Positions 7,839 through 17,980 are shown, counted from the stretch's first letter. The stretch is 64,000 nt of DNA from Halorubrum sp. CSM-61 (GCF_003781945.1 NZ_RJJW01000006.1:243681-307680); one strand, 5' to 3'. Notes: a model not told the origin generated them from the letters alone. Numbers and translations are program-made.

Positions 7839-8918
7839 TCAGAACCCGTCCTCGAAGGCGAACGTCCCGTTGCGCTGGACGACCTCGCCGTCGACCTCGA
7901 TGACGGAGTCCTCGCTCATGTCGACGATCATGTCCACGTGCTCGGCGGACTCGTTGACCTCGTTGTCCCCGCCCACCGTCTCCGGGTACGCGGAGCCGAC
8001 CGCCATGTGGACGGTGTCGCCCATCTTCTCGTCGAACAGCATGTTGTAGGTGAACCGGTCGATCTGGCGGTTCATCCCGATGCCGAGCTCGCCGAGGCGC
8101 CGGGAGCCCTCGTCGGTGTCGAGGATTCCCGTCAGCAGGTCCTCGTTGCGCTCGGCGGAGTGGGAGACGACCTCGCCGTCCTCGAACCGGAGCCGGACCC
8201 CGTCGATCTCGCGGCCGTAGCGGTACAGCGGGAGATCGAAGTGGACCTCGCCGTCGACGCCGTCTCGCGCGGGCGCCGTGAACACCTCGCCGCCGGGCAG
8301 GTTCGCCTCGCCGTAGTCGTTGAGCGTGGAGTTCCCGGAGACGTCGAGCGTGAGGTCGGTCTCGTCCCCGGACTTGATGCGGACCTCGTCCGCGTCGTCC
8401 AGAATTTCGACCATCTCCGCCTGGAACTCGCGCTGTTCGTCCCAGTCGAGCGAGACGGCGTCCCACACGAAGTTCTCGTACGCCTCGGTGCTCATCCCGG
8501 CGAGCTGGGCGTGGCTCGCGGTCGGGTACTGCGTGAGACACCACGTCTTCGACAGGCGCGTCCGCTTGACCTCCTCCATCGCGCGGTTGTAGGCCGCGTT
8601 GGTCTCCGGGGCGATGTCGGCGTCCTCGGTGGCGTTCGCGCCGCCGCGCGCGATGACGAACACGTCGGCCTCCTCGTAGAGCGCGCGTCGGTGGCTCGGC
8701 TCGGTGAAGTCGTCGGCGGAGCGCTTGAAGGCCCGCTGGGCGCGCTTCGAGTAGTTGAGGTAGACGGGGTTGGCGCCGCGGTCCCCGCAGACCTCGTGGA
8801 GGGCGACCGCGAGGTCCTCGGCCTCCTTGGGCATCTGGATGACCACGTCGTCGCCCGACTGGATGTCGGTGGAGTGGTCGGCGATAATCTCGGCGTGTTC
8901 GCGAACGCGTGCGTCCAT
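7839..8918 (-). CDS. M29 family aminopeptidase
   Basis: 359 residues, matching the thermophilic-metalloprotease (M29) family of cytoplasmic zinc/cobalt exo-aminopeptidases. Family landmarks are NLPGGEVFTAP (first metal-ligand Glu), the GELGIGMN segment (ligand Glu), and the LFDEKMGDTVHMAVG and AEHVDMI segments that carry the ligand and catalytic His and Asp residues. It would release N-terminal residues from peptides in the cytoplasm. The last ~32 bases (encoding GTFAFEDGF) are tandemly repeated just downstream. It is divergent from the M48 protease gene. Confidence 0.92.
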   Translation of the reverse strand: MDARVREHAEIIADHSTDIQSGDDVVIQMPKEAEDLAVALHEVCGDRGANPVYLNYSKRAQRAFKRSADDFTEPSHRRALYEEADVFVIARGGANATEDADIAPETNAAYNRAMEEVKRTRLSKTWCLTQYPTASHAQLAGMSTEAYENFVWDAVSLDWDEQREFQAEMVEILDDADEVRIKSGDETDLTLDVSGNSTLNDYGEANLPGGEVFTAPARDGVDGEVHFDLPLYRYGREIDGVRLRFEDGEVVSHSAERNEDLLTGILDTDEGSRRLGELGIGMNRQIDRFTYNMLFDEKMGDTVHMAVGSAYPETVGGDNEVNESAEHVDMIVDMSEDSVIEVDGEVVQRNGTFAFEDGF

Positions 8919-9046
8919 ACATCGGGTTTCGCGGCCGGGGAATTACGGCTTTTCCTTCCGGCGGCCCGCGCGGGGGAGCGACCGAGCCCCACTCGCGGAC
9001 CGCTGCCGACGCAACGCGTTTGACGCCCCGCCTCGTAGGGTCGGGC

Positions 9047-10033
9047 ATGTCCCGGCTCGCGTTCCGCGCGGCCGCGGCCGCCGTCGGCGTCGTCCTGCTC
9101 GCGGTGTACCTCGCCGCGGCGCTGTTCGTCGCCGACGCGCTGCGGTTCGCCTGGACCGCCCGCCCCGATCTGCCCGTCCTCCTCGCGTTGCTCGCCGCCG
9201 TCGCGGTCGGGTCGGCGTACCTCAGCTACCGGATCGGGACCGCACAGGTCCTCGCCAGCCTCGACGGCGACCGACTCCCCCGAGAGCGCGCGCCCGACCT
9301 CCATCGCCGCGTCGACGCGCTCGCGGCGCGGATGGGTGCGGATCCTCCCGACCTGTACGTCACCGACGCCCGGACGCCGAACGCGTTCGCGGTCGGCGGC
9401 GGCTCGGGGAGCGGCGCCCTCGTCATCGACCGGTCGCTGTTCCGGGTGCTCTCGGCGCGCGAGGTGGAGGCGATCGTCGCGCACGAGCTGGCGCACCTCG
9501 AGACGAACGACGGGTTCGCGCTCGCGATGGCCGACGGGGTCGGGCGCGCGCTCGTCGGGTTCGCCACGGTGCTCGCGCTGCCGGCACTCTTGGCGCTCTC
9601 CGGGCTCGCCGCCGGCTCGGCGTGGATCCGCGGGCGTCCCGGCGATCGGTCCGGGCCCTTCGCGCGGCTCCACCGCGCGCTCGCGAACGGCCTGTTCGCC
9701 GGGTTCGTGCTCGCGACGCTCGTCGCCCGGTCGCGGTCGCGAAAGCGCGAGTTCGCGGCCGACGACCGCGCGGCGGAGGTGACCGGCGACCCGATCGCGC
9801 TCGCGCGGGCGCTCCGCCGGATCGAACGGGCCGCGGAGCCGTCGTGGCCCTTCGCGCCGCTGTCGGCGTCCAAGCGGACCGAGGACCCGGCCGAGCGGTG
9901 GCTGTCGACGCACCCGTCGATCGACGAGCGCGTCGAGCGCCTCCGAACGAAAGCCGAGTCGCAGGGCCCGACGAGGCGGATCCCGGCGGGGCCGTCGCGG
10001 GGGGCCGCCGGGCGGGGACGGTCGTCTCGATGA
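9047..10033 (+). CDS. M48 family (HtpX-like) membrane metalloprotease
   Basis: 328 residues from ATG 9047; the frame is open upstream but that stretch overlaps the promoter region and lacks similarity. Two membrane segments at about 8-32 and 42-62, then the zinc motif HELAH at 146-150 inside VEAIVAHELAHLETND. Another membrane pair follows at about 170-190 and 210-230. The third zinc ligand Glu is in REFAADDRAAEVTGD. The end (RWLSTHPSIDERVERL) is the conserved HtpX-like HPS.DER box. The family removes misfolded membrane proteins with the active site facing the cytoplasm. Confidence 0.93.
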   Translation: MSRLAFRAAAAAVGVVLLAVYLAAALFVADALRFAWTARPDLPVLLALLAAVAVGSAYLSYRIGTAQVLASLDGDRLPRERAPDLHRRVDALAARMGADPPDLYVTDARTPNAFAVGGGSGSGALVIDRSLFRVLSAREVEAIVAHELAHLETNDGFALAMADGVGRALVGFATVLALPALLALSGLAAGSAWIRGRPGDRSGPFARLHRALANGLFAGFVLATLVARSRSRKREFAADDRAAEVTGDPIALARALRRIERAAEPSWPFAPLSASKRTEDPAERWLSTHPSIDERVERLRTKAESQGPTRRIPAGPSRGAAGRGRSSR

Positions 10034-10059
10034 GAAGCGTCCATCACACAAGCCGGCGA

Positions 10060-10405
10060 TATCACGGTGGCGCGTGCCTGCGAGGCCGCCCCGCGGCCGA
10101 GCAGCACGCGCGAGGGACGCGGTGAGCGCTCGGAGAGCGCGAACCGCGAGGCTGGGGAGGCGTGAGGCTGCGGTGCTGTAGCGGGTGGGCGGGACTCAAA
10201 GGGGCAGCCGCGAGGACGAAGGCGCGGGACGCAAGGACCGCAAGGAGCGAGCAGCGCGAGCGACTGAGGACCGCAGCGACCGCACCGAGTCCTCGCGGCT
10301 GGGGCTTTGGAGGTGTTCGCCCTCGATCCGCCGTCAACAATCACTTATAGGCGAGCGGCTGGGGCTTTGGAGGGTCCGTCGTCGATCCGCCGTCAGCAAC
10401 AATTT
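10060..10405 (-). repeat. HSE structured repeat, copy C
   Basis: Reverse-orientation copy, beginning 32 bases after the M48 protease stop. Read on the plus strand it has hairpin 3 (GGCCGC-CCC-GCGGCC core), hairpin 2 (GCGGT...ACCGC), GAGGCTGGGGAGGCGTGAGG, GGGACTCAAAGGGGCAGCC at 10191-10209, and hairpin 1 (CAGCCGCGAGGAC with GTCCTCGCGGCTG). GGCTGGGGCTTTGGAGG follows, and then a second degenerate ~60-base unit with the same box. A TTATAG/TTATAA-like box separates the units near 10345. Confidence 0.85.
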
Positions 10406-10475
10406 GGCAAGACGATGTGGTAGCGAAAACTACGGCCGCGGCGTTGATACTGACAGTTCCCGCCTCAACCGCCTC

Positions 10476-11783
10476 TTACAGCCCGTACTGCTCCCGCGCC
10501 GCGTCACCGACCCCGCGCTCGTCGAGCAGGTCCAGCGGCGCCAGCATGTCGAGCTGGACGACGCCGGGGAGCCGACCGATCTGGACGCCGCCGGTGAAGG
10601 TGCACCGGGCGCGGATCTCGCCCTCGCTCATGTCGAGTAGTTTCCCGGCGCGGTCGAAGGCGTTCTGCGTGGCGTCGTTGACGGTCGCGCCGGAGCCGAC
10701 GACCTGAATCGGGGCCATGTCGTCCTCGACGTCGACGCCGTGCTCCGCGCCGAGGTCGCGGCCGGCCTCGCGCTCCGCGTCGCTGTAGGGCTGACTGATA
10801 AAGGGCAGGTCCTCATCGTTGGGGAGCAGCACGGGGCCGTCGATATCGAGGCCCTCGATCACTTCCACGTCCATGGTGACGGTGCCGCTCACGTCGGTGG
10901 TGTGGAGGGAGAGCTCGCCGTCGCCCTGGTTCGCGTGGAGGTCGCCGACGTACACCCCGCCGCCGTCGACCTCGACGGGACAGATCAGCGTGGCGCCCGC
11001 GCGGACCTCCGGGACGTCCATGTGGCCGTCGGTGCGCAGTTCGAGGTCTTCCTCGGTCTCGACGCCGTAGTCGTGGTCGGCGCCGATGAGGCTCTGGCCG
11101 AAGTCGCCCGCGTTGTGCGAGTCGGGCATCGTCACCGAGGGCGTCGTCCCGATGTTCCCGACGAAGGGCCGGAGGCGACCGAGCGTCCCGGGCATTCCGT
11201 CGGGCTCGTACAGCAGGATCGGGTGTTGTCGGGAGTTCTCCGGGATGTCCATCACGCGCTCGGCGTCGGTCGCGAGCTCGTGGGCGCCCTCCTTGTCGAG
11301 GGTGATCCCGACCGCGTTCTCGTGATCGAACGCGACGGTGTAGCCGTACTCGAAGCCGAACGAGGAGGCGTTGGCGCCGCACTCGGCACAGCGGATCGCG
11401 TCCTCGCCGGTGCCCTCGACGACGGAGTCGGGCCACGTCGTCCCGCACTCGGGGCAGCGGTGGTCGACGAAGGGGTCGTCGCCGAACGCGCCCTCGCGCT
11501 CCGCCATCGATCCGGTGCTCGTCGCCATGCTCGTCACGGTCACGTCGCGAATGTGGATCGCGATCGCGTCGCCGACCTCGGCGCCCTCGACGCGGATCGG
11601 CCGGGTCACCTCGTGGCCGCCCCGGAACGAGGGCGTGACCATCGGCCCCCAACACCCCGGCGGCGTGTACGTCTCCACCGTCCCGCCGTCCGCGACCGTC
11701 CCCGCCCACTCCTGATCGGGACCGACCAGGCCGAGCGTGTACTGGTCGACGTACAGCTCCTCTTGAACGCCTTGCTGTGACAT
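10476..11783 (-). CDS. acetamidase/formamidase family protein
   Basis: 435 residues. The FmdA/AmdA fold is supported by segments such as DAIAIHIRDV, LHANQGDGELS, the N-terminal HFD-like region replaced here by YTLGLVGPDQEW, and the C-terminal DDMAPIQVVGSGATVNDAT. The family hydrolyses short amides to carboxylate and ammonia. Unusually, residues about 105-140 form a zinc-ribbon-like insertion with two CxxC pairs (CPEC and CAEC). Haloarchaeal paralogues are numerous and rarely tested, so formamide or acetamide as substrate is only a family-level guess. It is convergent with HSE copy C. Confidence 0.88.
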   Translation of the reverse strand: MSQQGVQEELYVDQYTLGLVGPDQEWAGTVADGGTVETYTPPGCWGPMVTPSFRGGHEVTRPIRVEGAEVGDAIAIHIRDVTVTSMATSTGSMAEREGAFGDDPFVDHRCPECGTTWPDSVVEGTGEDAIRCAECGANASSFGFEYGYTVAFDHENAVGITLDKEGAHELATDAERVMDIPENSRQHPILLYEPDGMPGTLGRLRPFVGNIGTTPSVTMPDSHNAGDFGQSLIGADHDYGVETEEDLELRTDGHMDVPEVRAGATLICPVEVDGGGVYVGDLHANQGDGELSLHTTDVSGTVTMDVEVIEGLDIDGPVLLPNDEDLPFISQPYSDAEREAGRDLGAEHGVDVEDDMAPIQVVGSGATVNDATQNAFDRAGKLLDMSEGEIRARCTFTGGVQIGRLPGVVQLDMLAPLDLLDERGVGDAAREQYGL

Positions 11784-11874
11784 ACCACGCTATGGTAGGG
11801 GCGTCGAGAGAATAACGCTGCTGTTGGCGGAAGCGCTCGATCGGTGTTCGGGAAGGCGTGGTCGCTTGCAGTCG

Positions 11875-11881
11875 TTTATAA
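11875..11881 (+). promoter_or_regulatory. TATA box of the 11906 regulator gene
   Basis: TTTATAA is centred 28 bases before ATG 11906, consistent with a leaderless transcript beginning at the start codon. Confidence 0.6.
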
Positions 11882-11905
11882 CTGCGTCCCGTCAAACGGT
11901 CACCC

Positions 11906-12865
<960 letters not shown>

Positions 12866-12889
12866 GACGTGTGAGATCGGACAGTTTTC

Positions 12890-13243
12890 TTATAAGCGAC
12901 TGTTGGTGGTGGAACGACGGTAAACACCGCCAAAGCCCCAGCCGGGAGGACTCGCGCGACTCGCTGCGGTCCTCGTCGCTCGCTTCGCTCGCTCCTGCGG
13001 TCCTTACTTCGTCGTGCTTCGTCCTCCCGGCTGCCCCTTTGAGTCCCACCCGGCCGCACCGCAACCGCAGCCTCACGCCTCCCCAGCCTCGTCGGTGGCC
13101 CTCCGCTTCGCTCCGGACCACCGACTCCAGCGAGGGACCGAAGGTCCCTCTGGCAGCCGGCGCTACGCGCCGGCGACCTCGCGCGACGCTCCTCGTGGCC
13201 GCCGGTGGCGGCCACTCGGAGGCGCGCGCCGCCGCGGTTGTTT
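12890..13243 (+). repeat. HSE structured repeat, copy D (enlarged)
   Basis: Forward copy beginning with CTTATAAGCG at 12890 and ACGGTAAACACCGCCAAAGC. Hairpin 1 arms are CAGCCGGGAGGAC and GTCCTCCCGGCTG, with the invariant CCCCTTTGAGTCCCACC at 13034-13050. Hairpin 2 (TCGGTGG...CCACCGA) is followed by two extra hairpins absent from other copies, GAGGGACC-GAA-GGTCCCTC and GCCGGCGC-TAC-GCGCCGGC. Hairpin 3 has an extended core, GTGGCCGCC-GGT-GGCGGCCAC. It lies just upstream of cofH. Confidence 0.85.
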
Positions 13244-13264
13244 TATCAGTGCCACGACCGGCCC

Positions 13265-13273
13265 GTTTTTATC
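13265..13273 (+). promoter_or_regulatory. TATA box of cofH
   Basis: TTTTTATCC lies 24-32 bases before ATG 13297. It supports that start over the longer upstream frame, which runs back through HSE copy D. Confidence 0.6.
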
Positions 13274-13296
13274 CGTGGGACGGGGAGACACACGCG

Positions 13297-14724
13297 ATGA
13301 ATCCGGCGCGGGACCCCGACGCGACAGACCGCGACGCCGCCGCCCTCGACGACGACTTCGGCTTCGCCGAGCCGGCGACCGACCAGTCGTTCGAGAACGC
13401 GCTCGCGAAGGCCCGGGACGGAACCCGCCTCACCGTCGACGACGCGACCGAACTGCTCGCCACCGGCACGGACACCGAGGGGATCGACCCGGTCCGGAAG
13501 GAAGCGGTGCTGGAACTCGCCGACCGGCGACGCCGCGAGGACGTCGGCGACGAGGTCACCTTCGTCGCCAACCTCAACAACAACGTCACGACCGCCTGCA
13601 ACACCGGCTGTCTGTTCTGTAACTTCAAGGACTCCGCGCACGCCTTCGAGGCCGACAGCGACGTCGACCACGCGGGCTTTACGAAGACGCCCGCCGAGTC
13701 CCGCCAGATCGTCGAGGACGCCCTCGACATGGGCGTCTACGAGGTGTGCTCGGTCTCGGGGCTTCACCCGGCCTTGGCGCTGAACGAGGAGCACCACGAG
13801 ATCCTCCGGTCCTTTGAGGACCCCGAGAGCGCGGTGAACTACAAGCCGCCGTCGGCGTACGCCACGGACCCGGGCACCTACGTCGACCAGATCGAGGCGA
13901 TGTCGGTCGGCGGGATCCACGTCCACTCGATGACGCCGGAGGAGGCGTACCACGCCGCCCGCGGCACCGACTGGGACTACGAGACGGTCTACCGCGAGCT
14001 GGCGGCCGCGGGGCTCGACTCCGCGCCCGGCACCGCCGCGGAGATCCTCGTCGACGAGGTCCGCGACGTGATCTGCCCCGGGAAGATCCGCACCGACGAC
14101 TGGGTGGCGGCGATGGAGGGCGCGATGGCCGCCGGCCTCGACACCACCGCGACGATGATGTACGGCCACGTCGAGACGGTCGCCCACCGCGCGGAGCACC
14201 TCGGGGTGATCCGCGACCTGCAGGACCGCACCGGGGGGATCACCGAGTTCGTCCCCCTCTCGTTCATCCACCAGAACACCCCCCTCCACCGCCACGGCGT
14301 CGTCGACTCCGGCCCCTCGCGCGACGAGGACGAGCTGGTGGTCGCGGTCGCGCGCCTCTTCCTCGACAACGTCGACCACGTGCAGGCCTCGTGGGTGAAG
14401 TCGGGCGACGCCCACGGCCTGAAGCTGCTCAACTGCGGCGCCGACGACTTCATGGGCACCATCCTCTCGGAGGAGATCACGAAGCGGGCCGGCGGCGACT
14501 ACGGCGAGTTCCGCTCGTTCGACGACTACGTCGACATGATCACGGCGATCGGTCGGACACCCGTCGAGCGCTCGACCGACTACCGCACCCGCCGCCGGAT
14601 CGACTCCGACGACGGCCCCCACGGCCCGCGGCTCGGCCCCCGCGCCGACGGCACGCCGATGCTTCCGGACCGGTCGTCCGGGGCCTCGGAGCCCGACGGC
14701 GAGTCGGCGGGCGCGGACGACTGA
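13297..14724 (+). CDS. cofH: FO synthase subunit 2 (CofH), radical SAM
   Basis: 475 residues. CofH joins 5-amino-6-(D-ribitylamino)uracil to tyrosine in making the deazaflavin FO, precursor of coenzyme F420. The radical SAM cluster motif CNTGCLFC is at 101-108 (Cys 101, 105, 108). It is preceded by TFVANLNNNVTTA and followed by CNFKDSAHAFEAD, both characteristic of CofH and not MqnE/MqnC. SAM-side segments GGIHVHSMTPEEA, MYGHVET and FVPLSFIHQNTPL follow. The last ~45 residues are a disordered acidic tail. CofG is not in this window. The start is chosen by the TATA box at 13265. Confidence 0.94.
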   Translation: MNPARDPDATDRDAAALDDDFGFAEPATDQSFENALAKARDGTRLTVDDATELLATGTDTEGIDPVRKEAVLELADRRRREDVGDEVTFVANLNNNVTTACNTGCLFCNFKDSAHAFEADSDVDHAGFTKTPAESRQIVEDALDMGVYEVCSVSGLHPALALNEEHHEILRSFEDPESAVNYKPPSAYATDPGTYVDQIEAMSVGGIHVHSMTPEEAYHAARGTDWDYETVYRELAAAGLDSAPGTAAEILVDEVRDVICPGKIRTDDWVAAMEGAMAAGLDTTATMMYGHVETVAHRAEHLGVIRDLQDRTGGITEFVPLSFIHQNTPLHRHGVVDSGPSRDEDELVVAVARLFLDNVDHVQASWVKSGDAHGLKLLNCGADDFMGTILSEEITKRAGGDYGEFRSFDDYVDMITAIGRTPVERSTDYRTRRRIDSDDGPHGPRLGPRADGTPMLPDRSSGASEPDGESAGADD

Positions 14725-14841
14725 GCCGGTCGGAAGGGCGAGCCCGCCGAAGCACCCACCAGGCCGCTCCCGGCAGGCGGCTCCCAGTCGGCGGGAACCG
14801 CCGAAATACTCTTAATATTGGTAACCATTAACAAGGACGAG

Positions 14842-15159
14842 ATGACCGCGTCAGACGCATCGACCGCCGGTTCGGAGAGGGACCCGCCGCCCGAGGACGG
14901 CGACGGCGAGTCGGACCCCCCGAGGGTCGCGCTCACTCGCACCGACGAGCGGGTGCTGGCGTACCTCGACGACGTCGGCACCGACTATCCGGCGTTCGTC
15001 GCGAGCAACACGGGGCTGTACGTCGACCACGTCGAGTCGCGGCTGGACGCGCTCGACGCGGCGGGGCTCGTCGAGCGGGTGACTGACGAGGAGGTCTTCA
15101 GGATCACCGACGCCGGCCGCGACGCGCTGCGGGAGGACTGCGCGGCGTGGTCGGACTGA
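14842..15159 (+). CDS. small winged-helix protein
   Basis: 105 residues from ATG 14842; an in-frame TTG at 14818 is possible but overlaps a TATA-like CTTAATA. After a ~35-residue acidic lead, residues about 37-100 (LTRTDERVLAYLDDVGTDYPAFVASNTGLYVDHVESRLDALDAAGLVERV...) form a MarR/ArsR-type winged helix with the recognition helix around VDHVESRLDAL. It is probably a DNA-binding regulator with unknown targets, and is convergent with hmgA. Confidence 0.8.
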   Translation: MTASDASTAGSERDPPPEDGDGESDPPRVALTRTDERVLAYLDDVGTDYPAFVASNTGLYVDHVESRLDALDAAGLVERVTDEEVFRITDAGRDALREDCAAWSD

Positions 15160-15195
15160 TCGGGGGTCGGTCGGCGGTTTCGGGCCCGTTCGAGC

Positions 15196-16419
15196 TTACC
15201 GCCCGAGATCGGCGTGCGCCGAGGAGAGGTGTCTGGAGCCGAGCGCCGCCAGAAGGGAGAGCTCGCCGGCGAGCGAGCCCACCGCGATCGCCTCCGCGAG
15301 CGCGTCGCCGTTGCTCCCGGCGGGGTCGCCGCCGCCGCGGACGCCGAGGATGTCGAGCCCCGCCGCCTGCGTCGGGAGCTTCGTCCCGCCGCCGACGGTA
15401 CCCACTTCGAGGCTCGCGAGCGACACGGAGAGGTAGAGGTCGCCGTCGGGCGTCGCCTCCGCGGTCGTGATCGCGTTCGCCCCCTCGACGACCTGCGCCT
15501 CGTCCTGCCCGGTCGCCAAGAACATCGCCGCGACCGCGTTGGCGACGTGGGCGTTGAAGCCGAGCCCGCCCGCCTTCGCGGAGCCGACGAGGTTCTTCCG
15601 GGTGTTGATCTCGGCGATCGACTCCGGGGTCGTGTGGAGCCGCTCCTCGACGACCTCGCGGGGGATCTCAACGTCGGCGCTCACGGAGCGCCCGCGCCCC
15701 TCGACCGCGTTGATCGCGGCCGGCTTCTTGTCCGAACAGAGGTTGCCCGAGAGCGCGACGAGCGAGGCGTCGGTCGCGTCCTCGATCGCGTCGCAGGCCT
15801 CGCGGGTCGCGATGGTGACCATGTTCATCCCCATCGCGTCCTTCGTGTCGTAGCGGAACCGAAGGTAGACGTTGTTGCCGACGACGTACGGCGTCACGTC
15901 GAGCAGTTCGCCGTGGCTCGTCGTCGACTCGGCGGCCTCCCGCAGCGCCTCCTCGTTGTCCCGGACCCACGAGACGAGCGCCTCCGCCTCGGCCACGTCG
16001 GCGACGCGGAAGACCGGCGCGCGGGTCATCCCGCTCTTCGTCACGCGCGCGGTCGCGCCGCCGGCGTCGTTGACGACCGAGCAGCCGCGGTTGATCGAGG
16101 CGACTAAGGCGCCCTCCGTGGTCGCCATCGGGAGGTAACGCTCGCCCGAGAGCGCGCCGCCGTCGACCGCGACGGGGCCGGCGACGCCCATCGGTACCTG
16201 CACGGCCCCGACCATGTTCTCGATGTTCGACCCGTTGGCGTCGGCCGCGTCGAACGCGTACTCGCCGAGCGCGTCGACGTCGGCGTCGGCGGTCTCGCCG
16301 ACGAGCAGGCGCCGGGCGGCCGCGGCGGTGTCGGCGTCGGCGTGCTCTTCGAGCTCGTGGAAGCGGATCTCGCCCTCGCGGACGCGCTCCGCGAGCGACG
16401 CGGGGGTGGCGTCGGTCAT
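15196..16419 (-). CDS. hmgA: 3-hydroxy-3-methylglutaryl-CoA reductase (NADPH), class I
   Basis: 407 residues, the length of archaeal class I HMG-CoA reductases. It makes mevalonate, committing carbon to the isoprenoid ether lipids. Hallmarks are NIENMVGAVQVPMGVAGP, PMATTEGALVASINRG (catalytic Glu), GMNMVT, SGNLCSDKKPAAIN (catalytic Lys), GTVGGGTKLPTQ (NADPH-side glycines) and a C-terminal catalytic His region SSAH. It has no membrane domain, as usual in archaea. It is the target of statins, and this gene type confers mevinolin resistance when over-expressed in haloarchaea (established for the family). Confidence 0.97.
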   Translation of the reverse strand: MTDATPASLAERVREGEIRFHELEEHADADTAAAARRLLVGETADADVDALGEYAFDAADANGSNIENMVGAVQVPMGVAGPVAVDGGALSGERYLPMATTEGALVASINRGCSVVNDAGGATARVTKSGMTRAPVFRVADVAEAEALVSWVRDNEEALREAAESTTSHGELLDVTPYVVGNNVYLRFRYDTKDAMGMNMVTIATREACDAIEDATDASLVALSGNLCSDKKPAAINAVEGRGRSVSADVEIPREVVEERLHTTPESIAEINTRKNLVGSAKAGGLGFNAHVANAVAAMFLATGQDEAQVVEGANAITTAEATPDGDLYLSVSLASLEVGTVGGGTKLPTQAAGLDILGVRGGGDPAGSNGDALAEAIAVGSLAGELSLLAALGSRHLSSAHADLGR

Positions 16420-16478
16420 GTCCGCGTCTCCTCGCGGCGCGTGCTAATGGTTGTCGATTCGGCGGGGGACCCGAAGCC

Positions 16479-16952
16479 TCAGCGCCCGACGATCCCGGAG
16501 AGCCGCTCGCGGAGCGACTCGCCGCCGAGCTTGAGGTAGTAGGCGTCGCCGCCGTCCTCGTAGTAGTCGTCGATCCGGCGGACGACCTCGAAGCCGAGGT
16601 GTTCGTAGAAGCCGAGCGCCCCGGTGTTGGTCGTGCGGGCGTGACAGGTGACCGATCGGTGGTCCGCGGCCACGTCGGCGATGAGACGCTCGGCGTGGCC
16701 GCGCCCCCGGTGGTCGGGGTGGACGGCGAGAAAGAGGACGTAGCCGTCGCGCCGCACGGAGGCGAACGCCACGATCTCGTCGTTCTCGATCAGTAGGTGC
16801 GTCGTGGAGCGACGGTAGGCGTCGACGAAGAATCCGCGCCGCTGTCGGAGGACCCCCTCCGCGGATCGGATCCGCTCTTTGAGCTCCCACGCCTCCGTGG
16901 CGTGATCGGCCTCGCCGGGCGGTTCCGTCCGCTTTTCCACGTTGACGCTCAC
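16479..16952 (-). CDS. GNAT family N-acetyltransferase
   Basis: 157 residues. The acetyl-CoA pyrophosphate loop is visible as HPDHRGRGHAERLI, preceded by the beta-4 strand VLFLAV and followed by CHARTTNTGALGFYEHLGFEVVRRI, the standard GNAT C-terminal block. It resembles RimI-like enzymes but the acceptor (protein N-terminus, small amine, antibiotic) cannot be told. It lies 60 bases upstream of hmgA on the same strand. Confidence 0.88.
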   Translation of the reverse strand: MSVNVEKRTEPPGEADHATEAWELKERIRSAEGVLRQRRGFFVDAYRRSTTHLLIENDEIVAFASVRRDGYVLFLAVHPDHRGRGHAERLIADVAADHRSVTCHARTTNTGALGFYEHLGFEVVRRIDDYYEDGGDAYYLKLGGESLRERLSGIVGR

Positions 16953-17137
16953 TGCACGAGGCTAACACGCCAACGGAATATAACTCCACCGCCACCGGGG
17001 AGGGTTGCAGTCGGGCCGTTTCGACGCGAATCGGACCCCGTCGCGTCGCCCTCGAACCGGACCCTCCGCCGCGACCGACTCTACCCGCCGCACTCGACGA
17101 CGGAAGCGTTTTGGTCGGGTCGGTCGTGGCTCCGGTA

Positions 17138-17980
17138 ATGGCCGCCGAGTCGCCACCGGACCGCGGACGCCTCAGACGGGCGCTCCTGACCGGCGTCGCC
17201 GTCATCGTGCCCTCCGTCATCACCCTCGCGGTGCTGGGGGTGGTGTTCAACGCGATCTACGACTATCTGGACGCCTTCTCCACGGCGATCGTGCCGCTTT
17301 TGCCGCCGATGATGCTCCCGATCGGCCGCGAGATCGCCATCGAGATCGCGACCCCGATCGTGTTCGTCGCGTCGATCCTCGCCCTCGGGATCGTCGTCGA
17401 GTCGACGCGGTACGGGGAGCTCGCGGTCGAGTACGCCCACTACGGCATCGAACAGATCCCGGGCGTCGGCTCGGTGTACCAGGGGTTCAGGCAGATGAGC
17501 GACGCGATGCTGGAGTCGGACACGGGGAACTTCCGCGAGGTCGTCCTCGTCGAGTTCCCCACCGAGGGGACCTACGCGCTCGCGTTCGTCACGAGCGAGG
17601 CCCCGGCGGTGATCGCCGACCCGGCCGACGGCGGCGAGATGCGCTCGCTGTTCATGCCCATGGCCCCGAACCCGGTGATGGGCGGGCACGTCGTCTTCGT
17701 TCCCGAAGGACGGATCGTCGACGTGGATCTGACCGTCGACGAGGGGATCCAGGCGATCGTGACGAGCGGCGTCGCGATCGGCGGGGAGGGGTCGGACCCC
17801 GACGGGCTCTCGCCGGAGGAGCTCAAGCGGATCGGCGCGCGAAACCGGATCGGATCGGCGTTCCGGTCCGAGCACGACGCTCGGACCGGGACCGAGACCG
17901 GCGAGGGCCGGGGCGGGACGAACGCCGCGGACCCGAGCGGGACGAGCGTCGAGGACTCGAACGGGGGTGACGACCGGTGA
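17138..17980 (+). CDS. DUF502 family membrane protein
   Basis: 280 residues from ATG 17138; an in-frame TTG at 17111 is less likely. Two membrane segments, about 14-38 and 62-85, flank a loop. A soluble domain with the DUF502 signature follows: IPGVGSVYQGFRQM, then VVLVEFPTEGTYALAFVT and MAPNPVMGGHVVFVPEGRI. The last ~70 residues are disordered and acidic. Function is unknown for the family. The TGA overlaps the GTG start of the archease gene, so the two genes are translationally coupled. Confidence 0.88.
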   Translation: MAAESPPDRGRLRRALLTGVAVIVPSVITLAVLGVVFNAIYDYLDAFSTAIVPLLPPMMLPIGREIAIEIATPIVFVASILALGIVVESTRYGELAVEYAHYGIEQIPGVGSVYQGFRQMSDAMLESDTGNFREVVLVEFPTEGTYALAFVTSEAPAVIADPADGGEMRSLFMPMAPNPVMGGHVVFVPEGRIVDVDLTVDEGIQAIVTSGVAIGGEGSDPDGLSPEELKRIGARNRIGSAFRSEHDARTGTETGEGRGGTNAADPSGTSVEDSNGGDDR

